From Cyrtodaria siliqua (taxonomy: Eukaryota; Mollusca; Bivalvia; Adapedonta; Hiatellidae), in the NCBI GenBank assembly GCA_037043455.1, contig JAWPHD010001228.1, positions 280,042-344,041 of the forward strand: a DNA stretch of 64,000 nt. The letters run 5' to 3'. The stretch's first letter is position 1; each line of letters begins with the position of its first letter. The notes below the pieces were generated by a model. The model worked only from the letters and a program-made list of their open reading frames with translations. It made no database searches and had not been told where the DNA came from. Of the stretch, positions 1 through 11,805 are shown piece by piece. The position numbers and the translations under genes were made by a program.

Positions 1-397
1 TATATGCAGGTAGGTTTAAAGTGAATATGATACTGCATGGTATATGTTTCTCACTGATTAAAAAGATCTGTTCTACAGAAAACACAGTCTACTACACTAC
101 TTCCTTTATTTCTGATACAAGTATACCGTCCAATAAACTTATCTCCCCCTACCCGACCATTTACTTTCCTAAGTCCAGTATTTATTTAAAAATCTGAAAT
201 CGTTTAATAACAAATCAAAACAGGGTACCTCTATAGGACAAACTATTTAATTCAATGTGAAACTGTTTGTTAACAAAGCAAATCAGAACATGATAACTTT
301 AACTTTGACTAAACAGTCATAGTGCGCACAAACACGAGTTTTATGGGCATTCATAAAACTTCTGATTAATGATCTTAATACAGTGTGACCAAGTCAA

Positions 398-960
398 CTA
401 AAAATAACCAGTTAAGTCGATGGGAAACCTTAACTGTTTTGCAGCCCGTGCTGTATCGCCTACAGAAGTTGGTGGTGATATTTTCATTATTATATCCTCA
501 AACTCTATATCATCGACATCTTTTTCGGGATAGGTAAATTGTGATACTTTTCCTATTGTGAGATGGCATTTTAAAAATGTTATCTCATAAGTCTTTGTGT
601 CTTTCAATAGTTGGAGGTATTTGCCTACATAATAGTTCGTGCATTTCTTTGTGCTGTACTTGACAACGAAATTATCTCAAACATTTAATCTTCTGGTGTG
701 ATATTCATATAACATGCATCAACACAATTGTCATCTATATCGACATCCAAATCCGAATCTGACCCAAAAACATCATCGATTAAATTGTTCCCTTGCCCAA
801 TCAGACTCAGTTTCGGACTCACTGTCTGAACTCTCTACAATTTTTGTTTCATTTGTCTTCTGAATTTTAGCTTTACAGTCAATACTTTTCTTGGCGCGTT
901 TCTTGGACTTTATTTGATTCAGTTTACTGGTGTCACCTAGCATCATGCATCTTAATGTTG
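398..960 (-). pseudogene. Decayed ORF, probably transposon-associated, C-terminal part
   Basis: The last 69 codons (398-607) are open and end in a stop. Reading upstream on the minus strand, the frame continues with a segment like NYYVGKYLQLLKD, then breaks. Before the breaks, around 700-900, other frames encode an acidic, serine-rich stretch (SSDSESETESD) and a basic KKRAKK patch. The order basic patch, acidic linker, compact C-terminal module (YYVGK, FTYPE, SPPT) resembles uncharacterised ORFs I associate with invertebrate repeats, but I cannot name the family. At least two frameshifts or stops separate the parts, so it is not a working gene. An alternative is that these are exons of a real gene continuing outside the window; the in-frame stops argue against this. 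Confidence 0.4.
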
Positions 961-2640
961 ACCTATATTTTATGAATAATTGACTTTGTAACTTTTACTG
1001 CCAAAATAGTCACAACAAAGCTCCATGAAGCGAATAATTTAATTTCAATGGGTAGAATCTTTATTATTGGGTTTGATTGTTATATGTTTTTTTGGACAGG
1101 ATTGCAAAATCAAAATCCCGTCTATAGAATGGTAATGCTTGACCATCCAATAATATTTGCATTTAGCTTCATATAATTATGGAAAACTATGAATGCTACC
1201 CTACGATATACTGACAATCTTGCTTGACTTCGTTAACAATAAATCCTCGATTTTGTCATGATAAATATCGCTTAAAACATGTATGATGGACATATTTCTT
1301 TAGTCGAGACATCATGTTGCGCGCTTGCTTTGCCCCACCTACCATCCAAGGCGGTACCCCTATTTTCGACTCTGGTATGCTTATGGTGTCACATATATAT
1401 ATTTATTTATTTTCAACTGTTTTTGTTTTGTATACTTGCTTTTGGTGACTGTGTTCTTTGAATGCTGCATTTGCTGTTCGACGGTTATACTCATGTGTTA
1501 AGTACGCATGTGTACATAAAACAAGGAAACTATTAGTCTCGTCTAGATCTATTATGGTCGAGGAAGTCCTAAATATACATACACAATATGCAATAAGTAA
1601 ACTATTAATTTTTAGCATAATGTTAGACAAGTATATATCAACCTAAAAAGCCACAAAGTACGTACTTAATAACTTCGCACAATCCAGAACAGGAAGATAA
1701 TACATCGTTTTAAGAACGACAAGACTGAAGAGAAACATTTAAGCCTAACAGAAATGTTAACTGAGTTTGCAATAAAGCACTTACGTGTACCAGTTACAAA
1801 ACTGATGAAGAAACTGATGCAAAGCATCAGAGCGGCGCAGAATATTTTCAAAAGGAGGAAAGAAACATGTGTATTTATTGGCAAATCTTTATTTTACAAC
1901 AACAAAAATGTAGAAATATTTTAAAAAGTATACAAAGTTATATGGCAACAGTAAGCAATAGTAACTTGAGAACAAAGGCATATACTTAAGATATCAAAAC
2001 ATATTTAGGTGTTTGCATTAATAACTGATGATATATATTTCTAGAATGTTATGAAGATTTTTAGAATGTTGAGGTAGTTTGAATTAAGTGAAAACATCAC
2101 GTGTTATCTGTTTATGTTGAACATGCCACTGTTCAGTGGAAAAAGTTGGATTAACAAAAGGATTTAAGGAAATATAACCAAAAGGATTTAAGGAAATATA
2201 ACTTCGATCAATCGCTAATAGTGTGCAGTGTGGTATAACGCAAACAACGGCCCTTGCCAGTGCGTATCACGCCTAAATGCTTGGGTTGTTGTCGTTGGAG
2301 GTCGCCGGTACATTTGCACTCTGACGTCGACGGGGGGTTCAATACAGCAAAATGATCTGGGCGAACAGCTTTTAATCAGTCCTTAAAAATCTTGCATAAA
2401 GGATGTGCCGTGGTGTCTGGTGGCGTGTTTCAATAATTATATATATATATAAAATGACATAGCGCCAATTTCAATACAACAATTTCAATACAACAACACG
2501 ATCTTATGTCCAGTCTCTTACCCTCAACAGCCTTTTACCCACAACATTTTTAATCACGTGCTCCTTCATATGTCACGTGCTCCTCCATATGCAGCATCAA
2601 AAACCAAGAACAAATATAGGTAGCGCGCTCAAAGCGCGCC
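961..2640. other. No gene seen; AT-rich DNA with repeat scraps
   Basis: No convincing exon. Diverged fragments of repeat family P are visible near 1440-1500 (the CTGTGTTCTTTGAATGCTGC stretch and what follows) and 1645-1720 (an AAAGCCACAAAGTACG-like stretch). 2215-2400 is more GC-rich than its surroundings but gives no long reading frame. Confidence 0.5.
2155..2202. repeat. 24-bp exact tandem duplication
   Basis: Two adjacent identical 24-bp copies beginning CAAAAGGATTTAAGG. Too short to be an element in its own right. Confidence 0.9.
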
Positions 2641-2644
2641 GCCA

Positions 2645-2890
2645 ATAAAAATCGAACAGGAAAAGTAGCATTCGAGGACGACAGTCATCCACAAACACAC
2701 ACAGAAACCAAGAACAACTACATATAATATAAAAATGAATAAAAGGCAAAATATGACATCACAAACACACAAGGGTTGACAATAGAGCTACCGCCTTGGA
2801 ACGGTCAATGGCAAAACAGGCCGCTGGGGGACGTTCAAAATTCGCCCCAATACACATACTTAGTGGAAACGTTTATAGTCTAGCCATTCT
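2645..2890 (-). mobile_element. Family P retroelement, 3' portion
   Basis: On the minus strand this reads as the 3' end of the dispersed family also seen at 10980-11745, 16480-17000 and 62160-62890. Shared blocks include TTGGAACGGTCA, GGCCGCTGGGG and the terminal TTCCTGTTCGA. A second short piece of the same 3' end lies at 3043-3112. No coding part remains here. Confidence 0.65.
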
Positions 2891-3119
2891 TAAAACAACA
2901 ACAACATTTTCTGTTAAACCTGGAGTAGGTAGGTAGATGACCTGCTTTGTCTTTATATCAAGAAGAGGAAACCTAAAGAAAAATATGTTGAATAAATATA
3001 GATAGCATTAAGCATATATAATTGATATTATATATAGATATAAAAGTCGAACAGGAACTGTAGCAGTCAACCAAAAACACGCATCGAAACAAACAACAAC
3101 TAGAGGTTGTTTTTAAGAA

Positions 3120-4617
3120 AAACTGATGTCTCCCTCCACTGCAAAGTTTCGTCAAAATGCAAAAGCCATTTAGGAGGAGAAGCGGCGACAACAAATTTAA
3201 AGTTAACAAAAATGGGGGGCCATAAATCTGTCAAAATTCAGCAAACTGGATTGAAAGTGCGATACGCATAATTAGACATAATACTAATGCTTCCTGCAAA
3301 GTTTTGTCAAAATCATGCAAGCCGTTTAGGAGAAGTAGCGGCGACAACAAATTTAAAGTAAAAATTCAAAGGGCCATAACTCCATCAAAATCAGCGAACC
3401 GGAACGAAAGCCCGATATGCACAACTAGACATCATGCCGATGCTTCCTGCAAAGTTTCGTCAAAATTCAACAACCCGTTTAGGAGAAGTAGCAGCTACAA
3501 CATATTTAAAAAGTAAAATATTCAAAGGGCCATAACTCCGTCAAAAATTAGCGAACCGGAACGAAAGCGCGACATTTACAACTAGACATCATACCGATAC
3601 TTCCTGCAAAGTTTCGTCAAAATCCAGCCAGCCGTTTAGGAGGAGTAGCGGCGACAACAAATTTAAAGGAAGAAATTCAAGGGGGGTGGGGGGGGGGGGG
3701 CATAAATCTGTCAAAATTCAGCAAACTGGATTGAAAGTGCGATACGCATAATTAGACATATAAATACTAATGCTTCCTGCAAAGTTTTGTCAAAACAATG
3801 CAAGCCGTTTAGGAGGAGTAGCGGCGACAACAAATTAAAAGTAAAAATTCAAAGGGCCATAACTCCATCAAAATCCGCGAACTGGAACAAAAGGGCGATA
3901 TGCACAACTAGAAATCATACCGATACTTCCTGCAAAGTTTCGTCAAAATCCAGCCAGCCGTTTAGGAGGAGTACCGGCGACAACAAATTTAAAGGAAGAA
4001 ATTCAAAGGGTCATAACTCCATCAAAATCAGCGAACCGGAACGAAAGCACGAAATTCACAACTAGACATCACGTACGAGGCAGGTAACAATCGCCGTACA
4101 CGATAAGTATAAAACATATTGCATACTCCGTCAAAAATCAGCGAACTCGGAACGAAAACGCGATATGCACAACTAGACACCATACCGATGCTTCCTTCAA
4201 AATTTCGTCAAAAGCCGTTTAGGAGAAGTAGCGGCTACAACCTATTTAAAGTAAAAAATTCAAAGGGCCATAACTCCGTCAAAAATCCGCGAACTGGAAC
4301 GAAAGCGCGATATGCACAACTTGAAATCATATCGATGCTTCCTGAAAAGTTTCGTCAAATCCAGAAACCGTTTAAGAGGAGTAGCGGCGACAACAAATTA
4401 ACAGTAAGAAACTTAAAGGGCCATAACTCCGTCAAAAATCGGCGAACCGGAAAGAAACGCGATATGAGCAACTAGACATCATACCGATGCTTCCTGCAAA
4501 GTGTCGTCAACATCCAGCAAGCCGTTTAGTAGGAATAGCGGCGACAACAAAGTTAAAGTAAGAAAATTCAAAGAGCCATAACTCCGACAAAAATCAGCAA
4601 ACCCAAACAAAAGCGCG
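3120..4617. repeat. Satellite family A, ~155-bp units
   Basis: Roughly nine imperfect units. Each contains GGGCCATAACTCC, then a GCGAACCGGAACGAAAG-like block, CTAGACATCATACCGATG, CCTGCAAAGTTTCGTC and GTTTAGGAGGAGTAGCGGCG. Measured spacing between GGGCCATAACTCC cores is about 153-156 bp where units are intact. Some units are truncated (around 4080-4130) and one carries a G run (3685-3701). The short reading frames here only follow the repeat period. Related single units occur at 33780-34060 and 23880-23990. I read it as the tandem core of a dispersed bivalve element of the pearl type. Confidence 0.8.
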
Positions 4618-4905
4618 TTATTAGGAAGGCACCAACTTGACAAACACAAAATAAAATAGTATCGTTTGTTAAACTGCTTGATCATTTATTAAATTGTTAT
4701 GGCAAATATTGGGCGCGGCTCCAAATAGCGGGCTGCCGGCAACACATATATATATAATGGCAGCCCTTAACATGTTTCACAAAAGAGGGCATATCCCATA
4801 AGCCTGATACCCTTAAAGAATCCCCAATAGGCTAAACCAAAAATGGGCATGGCCCAACAGTCTTATACCCTTAGTGAAGCTCCAAAAGGCTTAAATAAAG
4901 TATTT
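4618..4905 (+). repeat. Dispersed repeat family H, copy 1
   Basis: Begins TTATTAGGAAGGCACCAAC and is matched in direct orientation by 6316-6640. Both share GGGCGCGGCTCCAAATAGCG and GGGCTGCCGGCAACACATA. Copy 2 has an extra stretch near 6510-6560. Confidence 0.75.
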
Positions 4906-4965
4906 ATTCCAAACTCTAATTCTGAAGTAAAATGTTTCTTCATTTAATCATTTTTTTCTAAAAAA

Positions 4966-5480
4966 AAGAGTATGATAATGGCCGAGCACGACACATACGA
5001 AATTTTGCAGTCTCGGTTTGATTGTTCATGAGCGGTAGTGAAATATGCTAGCTACCGCTCATGCCCTCTAGCCCCGGGTTGAGCAGAACTCAATATTCAT
5101 AAAAATCAACAGTACATTTAACCATCACGAAGATGGCAAGCCTATGGCGGTGGATATAGCAATATGTGTATCTTTATTTCATCCCCTATATCCTGCGGCG
5201 TATGGTCACAGGATCTAATAAAATTGTATGCCCCGAAGAGCGAAATAAACAAAAAGGAATTTAGTTGGGAGCAGCGGTTATGAAGCCTGCGTATCACAAG
5301 TAACAGCCAAAAGACTAAATTAAAAAGCAGACAACATATCCTATGAGTGGTTAAACAATACCCAGAGCCTTTTATCGGCCGGAGTAGTGGAACCACCGAA
5401 TCGAAAATTAAGTAAGAAAACAAAACAATAATTGAACATGTACCACCAATCACTAAATATAAGTATCGGGCTCAGCGATC
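4966..5480 (+). mobile_element. Family X element, longest copy
   Basis: Starts near GAGTATGATAATGG and runs to GGGCTCAGCGA. It carries a perfect 10-bp hairpin, TGAGCGGTAG (5029-5038) with CTACCGCTCA (5052-5061), followed by CCCTCTAGCCCCGGG. Other copies: 5578-5760, 7893-8110, 10672-10979, 15843-15940 (+) and 20262-21000 (-). This copy lacks about 12 bp (ACCTTTGGAAAC) present near the start of three others. No coding region; the mechanism of movement is unknown to me. Confidence 0.7.
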
Positions 5481-5577
5481 TCCAAAGATCGAATGAATAA
5501 CAGTACTGATTGCAAGCGCGGGAAGACGTTTTACTGCCGCCACACTGCACAAGCAACGCCACTGTGCTATAAAAAAG

Positions 5578-5760
5578 AGTATGATAATGGACCTTTGGAA
5601 ACGGCCGAGCATGACACATACGAAATATTGCAGTCTCGGTTTGATTGAGACTGTTCATGAGCGGTAGTGAAATATGCTAGCTACCGCTCACGCCCTCTAG
5701 CCCCGGGTTGAGCAGAACTCAATATTCATAAAAATCAACAGTACAGAATTTTAACCATTC
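5578..5760 (+). mobile_element. Family X element, 5' half
   Basis: Begins GAGTATGATAATGGACC and keeps the same hairpin (TGAGCGGTAG ... CTACCGCTCA). Ends after the CAATATTCATAAAAATCAAC block, where a different tandem repeat begins. Confidence 0.7.
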
Positions 5761-5764
5761 TTCT

Positions 5765-5940
5765 AGAGCCGCACCAATCTTCTGGTATATCGCTCTGCTT
5801 CCGGAGCCGCACCAATCTTTTGGAATATCGCTCTGCTTCTGGAGCCGCACCGATTATCGAACTTTTGGTATATCATTCTGCTACCGACGTCGCACCGGCA
5901 CCGATCATTAGGTTTATCGTTCCGCTTTCAAAGCCACACT
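5765..5940 (+). repeat. ~46-bp tandem repeat, about four diverging units
   Basis: Units contain GAGCCGCACCAATCTT and TATCGCTCTGCTTC. The last unit is poorly preserved. A 60-codon frame across it is explained by the repeat. Confidence 0.7.
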
Positions 5941-6315
5941 TGGTCTGTAGCGTGGATGCTCCTGCAATGATATTCAGACAACTGCAGGACCTTTTTTCTT
6001 AATGGAGGATTTACAACGTTTGGCCTAAATCATAAACGAAACAGGTGAAATATGGTTATTGATAATGGATCATCTTATTTATCGATATGACAAATAACTA
6101 CATCACTAGGAAAAGAAGGGATGAGGTGGGTGGCGGAAAATTCAGTATTTTTCTGAACATGAACAATTACATACCACACTCTATACGTGTTTGGTCGGAA
6201 GAGAATGTATAGGCTTACGAACGCGCAATTAAAAGAACATTACAATAGCAGATCTAGCTTACAAAACAGTGGGTCCCTCCAAATAACTCTGGCTAATAAC
6301 GAGTATTAGCCTGTA
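5941..6315. other. No gene seen
   Basis: Unique-looking AT-rich DNA between the 46-bp repeat and the second copy of family H. No splice-flanked reading frame was recognised. Confidence 0.5.
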
Positions 6316-6640
6316 TTATTAGGAAGGCACCAACTTGACGAACAAAAAATAAAATATTATCATTTATTAAATTGCTTGATCATTTATTAAATTGTTATGG
6401 CAAATATCGGGCGCGGCTCCAAATAGCGGGCTGCCGGCAACACATAAATATATCATGGTAGCCCTTAACATGTTTCACAAAAGAGGGCATGGCCAATAAG
6501 CCTGATACCCGTAAAGAAGCTCCGATAGGCCTAAACAAAATATGAAGCCCCAATAGGCTAAACAAAAGCGGGCATAGCGCAACAGCCTTACACCCTTAGT
6601 GAAGCCCCAAAAGGCGTTGTTCAATGCCACAAAGTCTAAT
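6316..6640 (+). repeat. Dispersed repeat family H, copy 2
   Basis: Direct repeat of 4618-4905, same start (TTATTAGGAAGGCACCAAC). A 60-bp fragment of the family is also present at 60640-60705 inside an intron. Confidence 0.75.
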
Positions 6641-7892
6641 TTGGTATAGCGACACTTGAATCTAAACAAAATGCCTAACAAGATACGTTAACAACTGATA
6701 GCTCGCTGGTAAAAAGTTCAACAACTTTGCAACCGCATGTCTACTGAAAACATAAAATTGAGTCATATCCCCCATAATGGACAAACAAATGGAGTGGGTT
6801 GGACTGACGCCAATCATCCCCCAACTTTGCTTGCAAATCACCCAAGCACATATCACCATAGCTGTGCCACTATAACTGTACACCAAATGCGTCGGACCCT
6901 CGGTTCATTCCCCTTGGGCTGCTGGGTGTTATAAGTTACTCACGTGTTATACGATTTAAAGTTGCGCATTCATTATATAATAAGGTAAAATTGCAGGTGT
7001 CTCCGTAACGATATATAAGAAAGATCATTGTACACCAGTTGTGTGAGTGATATTAGTCTTGGAACGAGAGACAGGACTGAATAGAAAAATGCAGGAACGC
7101 ATCGAGGCCGCTTTGAAGTAATGACAGTGGTGGTTACTGCAGAACCCCCCCCCCCCCCCCACCCCCCCACCCTAAAGACCAATGCTAAAAGGGGTGTGCC
7201 ATGTAACCATTGTAATCAAGACTTAGCAAAGACAAGACTCTTCAGTACGGACGAAACTATGTCGGTGTTTAAAATGACAAGGTGAAAATAAAATTTCTGA
7301 CACTCTGATCAGTCTTACAAATCTCTGCAAAGCCTGTTGGCTTGTCTAACCAGATGAATAAGACAGCAATACGTGGGTGCCTAATTATTAATAACGTTGA
7401 CCGGTGCTTCAGTACCAATTCTGAATATCATTGCTATGTGGCTAGGCTAAGGAACACGTACTCAAAATTGTGATATTAGACCTAATAGGAGTGCCTTTCC
7501 GACTAAAAGGTCAAGGAGGGAATATGACAAAGTGTTGCCACAGTAACAGCCACAGCCCACGACTATCATTACATGATCCATGAACACTTCGTGACGATAG
7601 CGCGACTTTTGCGGAGTATATGGCACCGAGAACAATCTAAACTCAATAGTGGAACCAACAGACATTCCATCCGCAGAAGGAACCAAATATAGTAAAACAT
7701 GGCACAAGTCCTGACAGCAATTTCACTGTTATCAAGTTTATCCCTCAAAATAAATGCATTCGTCCAAAAAATCAGGTGCTTCTAAGAGTAGGTATCAAAC
7801 TCAAATCACAATCCGATTAATTAACGAAGGCAACCGACGAAATAGGAAATGCGCTTCCCGTGAAGTCTTTAATGAGTCGCCTTGTCTAAAAC
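6641..7892. other. No gene seen; contains a C-rich tract
   Basis: Nothing recognisable as coding. 7145-7172 is almost pure C. The rest is unique-looking DNA of mixed composition. Confidence 0.5.
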
Positions 7893-8110
7893 AGTACGAT
7901 AATGGACCTTTGGAAACGGCCGAGCACGACACATACGAAATATTGCAGTCTCGGTTTGATTGAGACTGTTCATGAGCGGTAGTGAAATATGCTAGCCACC
8001 GCTCACGCCCTCTAGCCCCGGGTTGAGCAGAACTCAATATTCATAAAAATCAACAGTACAGAATTTTAAACATCCCGAAGATGGCAAGCATATGGTGGTG
8101 GATATAGCAA
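7893..8110 (+). mobile_element. Family X element, 5' half
   Basis: Starts CAGTACGATAATGG (one base different from the other copies), keeps the hairpin and stops shortly after the GTGGTGGATATAGCAATATG block. Confidence 0.7.
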
Positions 8111-8230
8111 TATGTATAACTAAGTTGACATATGTGGTGGTTGCTCATGATGAATAACAGCTGATTGAATACTGTGTTTGAGAGAACCAAATCTTGAACC
8201 AGAGTGCTCAATACAAATTAAAATATCTTC

Positions 8231-8536
8231 CTAGAATATAAGTACTACTGGGAGTGGTGCCGATTGGCCAGACATGAGAACCGTGGTTACAAAGCAGGCC
8301 AACCAGGCATGAATAAAGTTGTAAAAATTCATGCTCGCACTTGCCTCCCAGCCCATTACTTGAGCTGTTTTACTGAGGGATGTTGTGGCACCGCCGCTAA
8401 CCAGTATAAAAGCTGATGATTTGCTTCGCCCTGACCATTCAGGCTTGTCCACCACAGCCGGGACAATTAAAGGCATCGTCATAACAGCTGGCCCGGTCTC
8501 TGACACTGGTCGGTCAATACCCTGCCCGGAAAGCAC
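8231..8536 (-). CDS. Unrecognised 101-codon reading frame
   Basis: Noticeably more GC-rich than the DNA on both sides, which is why I list it. The translation has runs of small and hydrophobic residues (VVTTVLMSG-like C-terminus, SRGVVLSGQGID near the N-terminus) but no motif I recognise, and no clear splice sites. It could be an exon, an old transposon fragment or chance. Confidence 0.15.
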   Translation of the reverse strand: MLSGQGIDRPVSETGPAVMTMPLIVPAVVDKPEWSGRSKSSAFILVSGGATTSLSKTAQVMGWEASASMNFYNFIHAWLACFVTTVLMSGQSAPLPVVLIF

Positions 8537-8654
8537 AACACCTCTTGACAGGCTCGATTCATGAAACAGAATAAAACTTAAATGAATAACTAGTTTCTAA
8601 CCATATCTAGTTTTATTAATTAATTTGCTTTACATTTCCCTTCGAAGTATGTTA

Positions 8655-8696
<42 letters not shown>

Positions 8697-9816
8697 AGCT
8701 ATTGATAATTTTGCATTACCAAAATGCTGAGATTTTGAGCTATTTACACTAGGTGATAACATTTGTGCTTCTCGGGTTTTATCCTTAGATTCTATAGTAA
8801 ATTAAAATATTTGGCTGAGGAAACAGATGATAATTTTAAAGATTCGATTTTGAAAGATACATATATGGAATCATTTTGCATATATGCAGGGTTGTAAAAT
8901 AATCATACTTTAAAGATTTTAATTTGAAAAGTAAACCTGGATGAACATGTATGAAACAGACCGAGGTATTACCTACCCGAATTTAGAGAATTGAAATTCC
9001 TGGTCACCAATTGGTCAGTTTCTCAGAATTATAAATTAAAAGTATTATTATAAATAATTATTATTATTATTATAAATAATTATTATTATTATTATCAATA
9101 TTATTATTATTATTATTGGTTTGTGTATGTAAGGTAATGTACCTCAAATATCTATTAAAATGTATTTATCTATTTATTCATTTATTTTTTTGATATATAT
9201 TATGTATTTAGCTAATTATATATTTATTTGTTCATTCATATATTTTTTTTTTTTTTTTTTTTTTTATTATTATTATTTATTTATTCATTTTTTTATTATT
9301 ATTATTTATTTATTCATTTTTTATTATTATTATTATTTCCTGATTGGACGACCCATCTTGTCACGCACGAGGTATTAAGCAACATATGGAAGCAATGTCT
9401 GACTTACAAAACATATGTATAGGCCTATATGTATTTATTAGTTTATGAAGGTTAAATTTACAGTCCATGTATTTAATGAAATATTTTCCTTCCTAGTATT
9501 CTTCTTTTTCATCTTCTTCTTCTTCTTCTTCTTCTTTTTCTTCTGCTTCTTCTCTTCCGCTTCTTTTTCTTCTTTTTTATTTTACTTTTTTTTTTTAGTG
9601 TATATGTGTATCAAAGTTATATCATGCCTATTATTATTATTGTTATTTTGTTAATTATTCAATGGAGTATTTGTATACATTTGTATGTATTTAGATAGTT
9701 ATTTATTATTAGTGTATTATTATTTTATTTGATTTATTTATTGATTTATCTTTCTTTCTTTTTTCTTTTTTTTTTCCTTTTTTTAGTTTTTATGTATTTC
9801 TTCATTTATTTATTAA

Positions 9817-9862
<46 letters not shown>
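8655..9862. repeat. Cluster of simple repeats
   Basis: (ATT)n at 8656-8694, (TTA)n and palindromic ATTATT blocks at 9040-9115, poly-T followed by (ATT)n at 9242-9340, a TTC-rich pyrimidine tract at 9500-9590 and (AT)n at 9815-9862. Reading frames made of F, I, Y and L here are low-complexity artefacts. Confidence 0.9.
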
Positions 9863-9865
<3 letters not shown>

Positions 9866-10671
9866 ATTATTGTTTTGTCCTTTTGAGAAAACTGGTACAA
9901 CCGTGCAAGGTGATGAGAGATATTGTTGATATTGTTGTTATTTATGAAACATGCACATTACATTTGTCCTAGTCTGTTATCGCCAATGTGTGAACTGCTA
10001 ATGCCATTTAATAATTTGCCTTTCATAAAACAATAGCGCCTGTACCTTTAAAACTCTTGTTCTGAATGCCATTATCTCGCAATAAGTGTTACATGTAAGC
10101 GAAAATCTGGCAAGTAGCTGGGTCATACAAATGCACTGATAGAATGCGTCGAATTCGGTCATCAATGCAGGTCATCTAAATGAGAGCATGATACATGCAG
10201 GGGCCCGCTGTACTTGCAGATCAGATACCACTATTTATTTGGGGCTTCTGATTGTTTGAAAAATGTATAGGGTCTATTAGGGCATATAGTCAGATTGTAA
10301 GGTAGATTCTAATTGGATTAAATTACCCAAATCATAACAAATCCCCATAAAACATCAAAATATTATGTTTCCATCATAAAACATGTTGATTTAGGATATT
10401 TTGACTGAAATTTGCATTTTTATGGATACAATTTTACTGAAAGCATATTTGCAAAAAGGAAAATTTCTTTACTGCCATTCTGGGGGTGGCCACCTTCAGT
10501 GAACTATTAGAGACTGGTCATTTTTGAGTGTCTCTAAGATAGTTCTTTAAAAAAAGTTAGGTTTTATCATCCATTCGGATATAGGAATAGGGGTTGTAGG
10601 CCAAAAGGCTATACTGGAGGCCTATGGGAAATGCAATAGTGGTATATGACTTAAAAGGAAAGAAAGTAAGT
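9863..10671. other. No gene seen
   Basis: Unique-looking DNA; no exon or repeat family recognised. Confidence 0.5.
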
Positions 10672-10979
10672 ATACAACATATTGCAGTCGCGGTTTGATT
10701 GATTGTTCATGAACGGTAGTGTAACGTGCTTGCTACCGTTCACGCCCTCTAGCCCCGGGTTGAGCAGAACTTAATATTTAAAATGTCTATAGCACAAACA
10801 TTTCAGCCATCCTGAAGATGGTATGCATATGACGGTGACCATGGAACCTTCAATGAGGTATTTTTACACAATTCCATGGCCAGCGGCGTATGGTCCCAGT
10901 TTCTAACAAAACGCTGTGCCCTAAACGAGAAAGCAATGGGCGAAATAAACATTATGGAATTTAGGTGGGAACAGCGGTT
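10672..10979 (+). mobile_element. Family X element, truncated copy
   Basis: Retains the hairpin region with a few changes (GAACGGTAG) and ends at GGAACAGCGGTTATGA, where it abuts the 3' end of a minus-strand family P copy with no intervening DNA. Confidence 0.65.
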
Positions 10980-11448
10980 ATGAAAATAAGAATAAAAGTC
11001 GAACAGGAAATGCAGCTTTCACAGAACACAGAAACCCAAAAACAAGCGAAACTACAAACATGAATGGCCAAGTTAATAAGGAATAAATTGATGTCACAAA
11101 CACGAAAAGGGTTGACAATAGTGCTATCGCGTTGGAACGGTCAGTGGCGAAAAGGGCCGCCGGGGGTTTAAACCAGGTTCTAGGGTGCATCAATCATCAC
11201 ACTTACCCTACTGTTATCCCAAGTATACGGGACAATGTAAATAAATCCCCGCCATGAACTATGCGATGAACTATACAAAGATGCTCTTGTATATATAAAT
11301 ACAAAAAACAACAACAGCCTAGAAAGCCACAAAGCCACAAATAAGGTACTCAATGACTTGGCAGAAGCCAGAGCAACAAGAGAATAAACCAGAATAAACC
11401 ATTGTGGGTACGACAAGACAAGATCAAACGTCACCGTCCTTTTGGACT
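10980..11448 (-). mobile_element. Family P retroelement, 3' untranslated region
   Basis: On the minus strand this follows directly after the ORF remnant at 11449-11712. It has the family's landmarks in order: GTACCCACAATGGTTTATTC, the GTACTTACTTTG-like block, CCCTAGAACCTGGTTTAAAC, TTGGAACGGTCA (plus-strand form) and the end CATTTCCTGTTCGAC. Confidence 0.7.
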
Positions 11449-11712
11449 TTATGTAGACGTCATCATAGGGTCTACAGCCTGTCCGGTCATCGCACAATAA
11501 AGGAGGAAAGCATAGTGGCGAACTGTAAATCGGTCAACCACCAAGCATGCAGTGCGTTGCAAAAAAATAGGGTCACAACCTCTTTTGATAAACCTTTTAA
11601 CAAGTTTAACAAAGATAGAATGAAAGTGATCATGACCAAGGATCTTATGAAGTTTATAAATCACGTCACCATAGAATTCTGGTTGTGGATAGTCCTTGTC
11701 GCAGAAGAGTTC
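11449..11712 (-). pseudogene. Family P retroelement, C-terminal ORF fragment
   Basis: 87 open codons ending in a stop, bounded upstream by an in-frame TAA. The sequence runs YPQPEFYGDVIYK, then RFIKRGCDPIFLQRT, then VRHYAFLLYCAMTGQ, ending DPMMTST. The same C-terminus is readable at 61764-61916 (+). Conservation between two copies at protein level marks this as real, once-selected coding sequence of the element. I associate the module with a reverse-transcriptase element common in bivalves; the RT thumb-like segment of the same family is at 15600-15842. Without its upstream part it is not functional. Confidence 0.6.
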
Positions 11713-11714
11713 TT

Positions 11715-11793
11715 AAATTACTTCTATATTTGAAAAGAAGATCAGTATTATTATCGTAACCCTGATCTTCTTTCCAAATATAAAAGTAATTTA
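11715..11793. repeat. Short inverted repeat, ~31-bp arms
   Basis: AAATTACTTCTATATTTG at 11715 is matched in reverse by the segment ending near 11793, with AGAAGATCAG against CTGATCTTCT at the loop side and a 16-bp loop. It lies at the broken 5' end of the family P copy, so it may mark an inversion at the truncation point. Confidence 0.6.
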
Positions 11794-11805
11794 TACATTT
11801 CCTGT

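Noticed and set aside
5052..5075. Helitron 3' terminus after the family X hairpin (hairpin followed by CTAG)
   Set aside because: All copies continue past CTAG with the same CCCCGGGTTGAGCAG sequence, so this is not the element's end.
4618..6640. LTR retrotransposon bounded by the family H direct repeats
   Set aside because: The interior holds only unrelated repeats, no gag or pol, and the repeats do not start TG or end CA; a third fragment exists alone at 60.6 kb.
8660..9929. F/Y/I/L-rich membrane-protein-like ORFs
   Set aside because: Translations of (ATT)n, (TTC)n, poly-T and (AT)n tracts.
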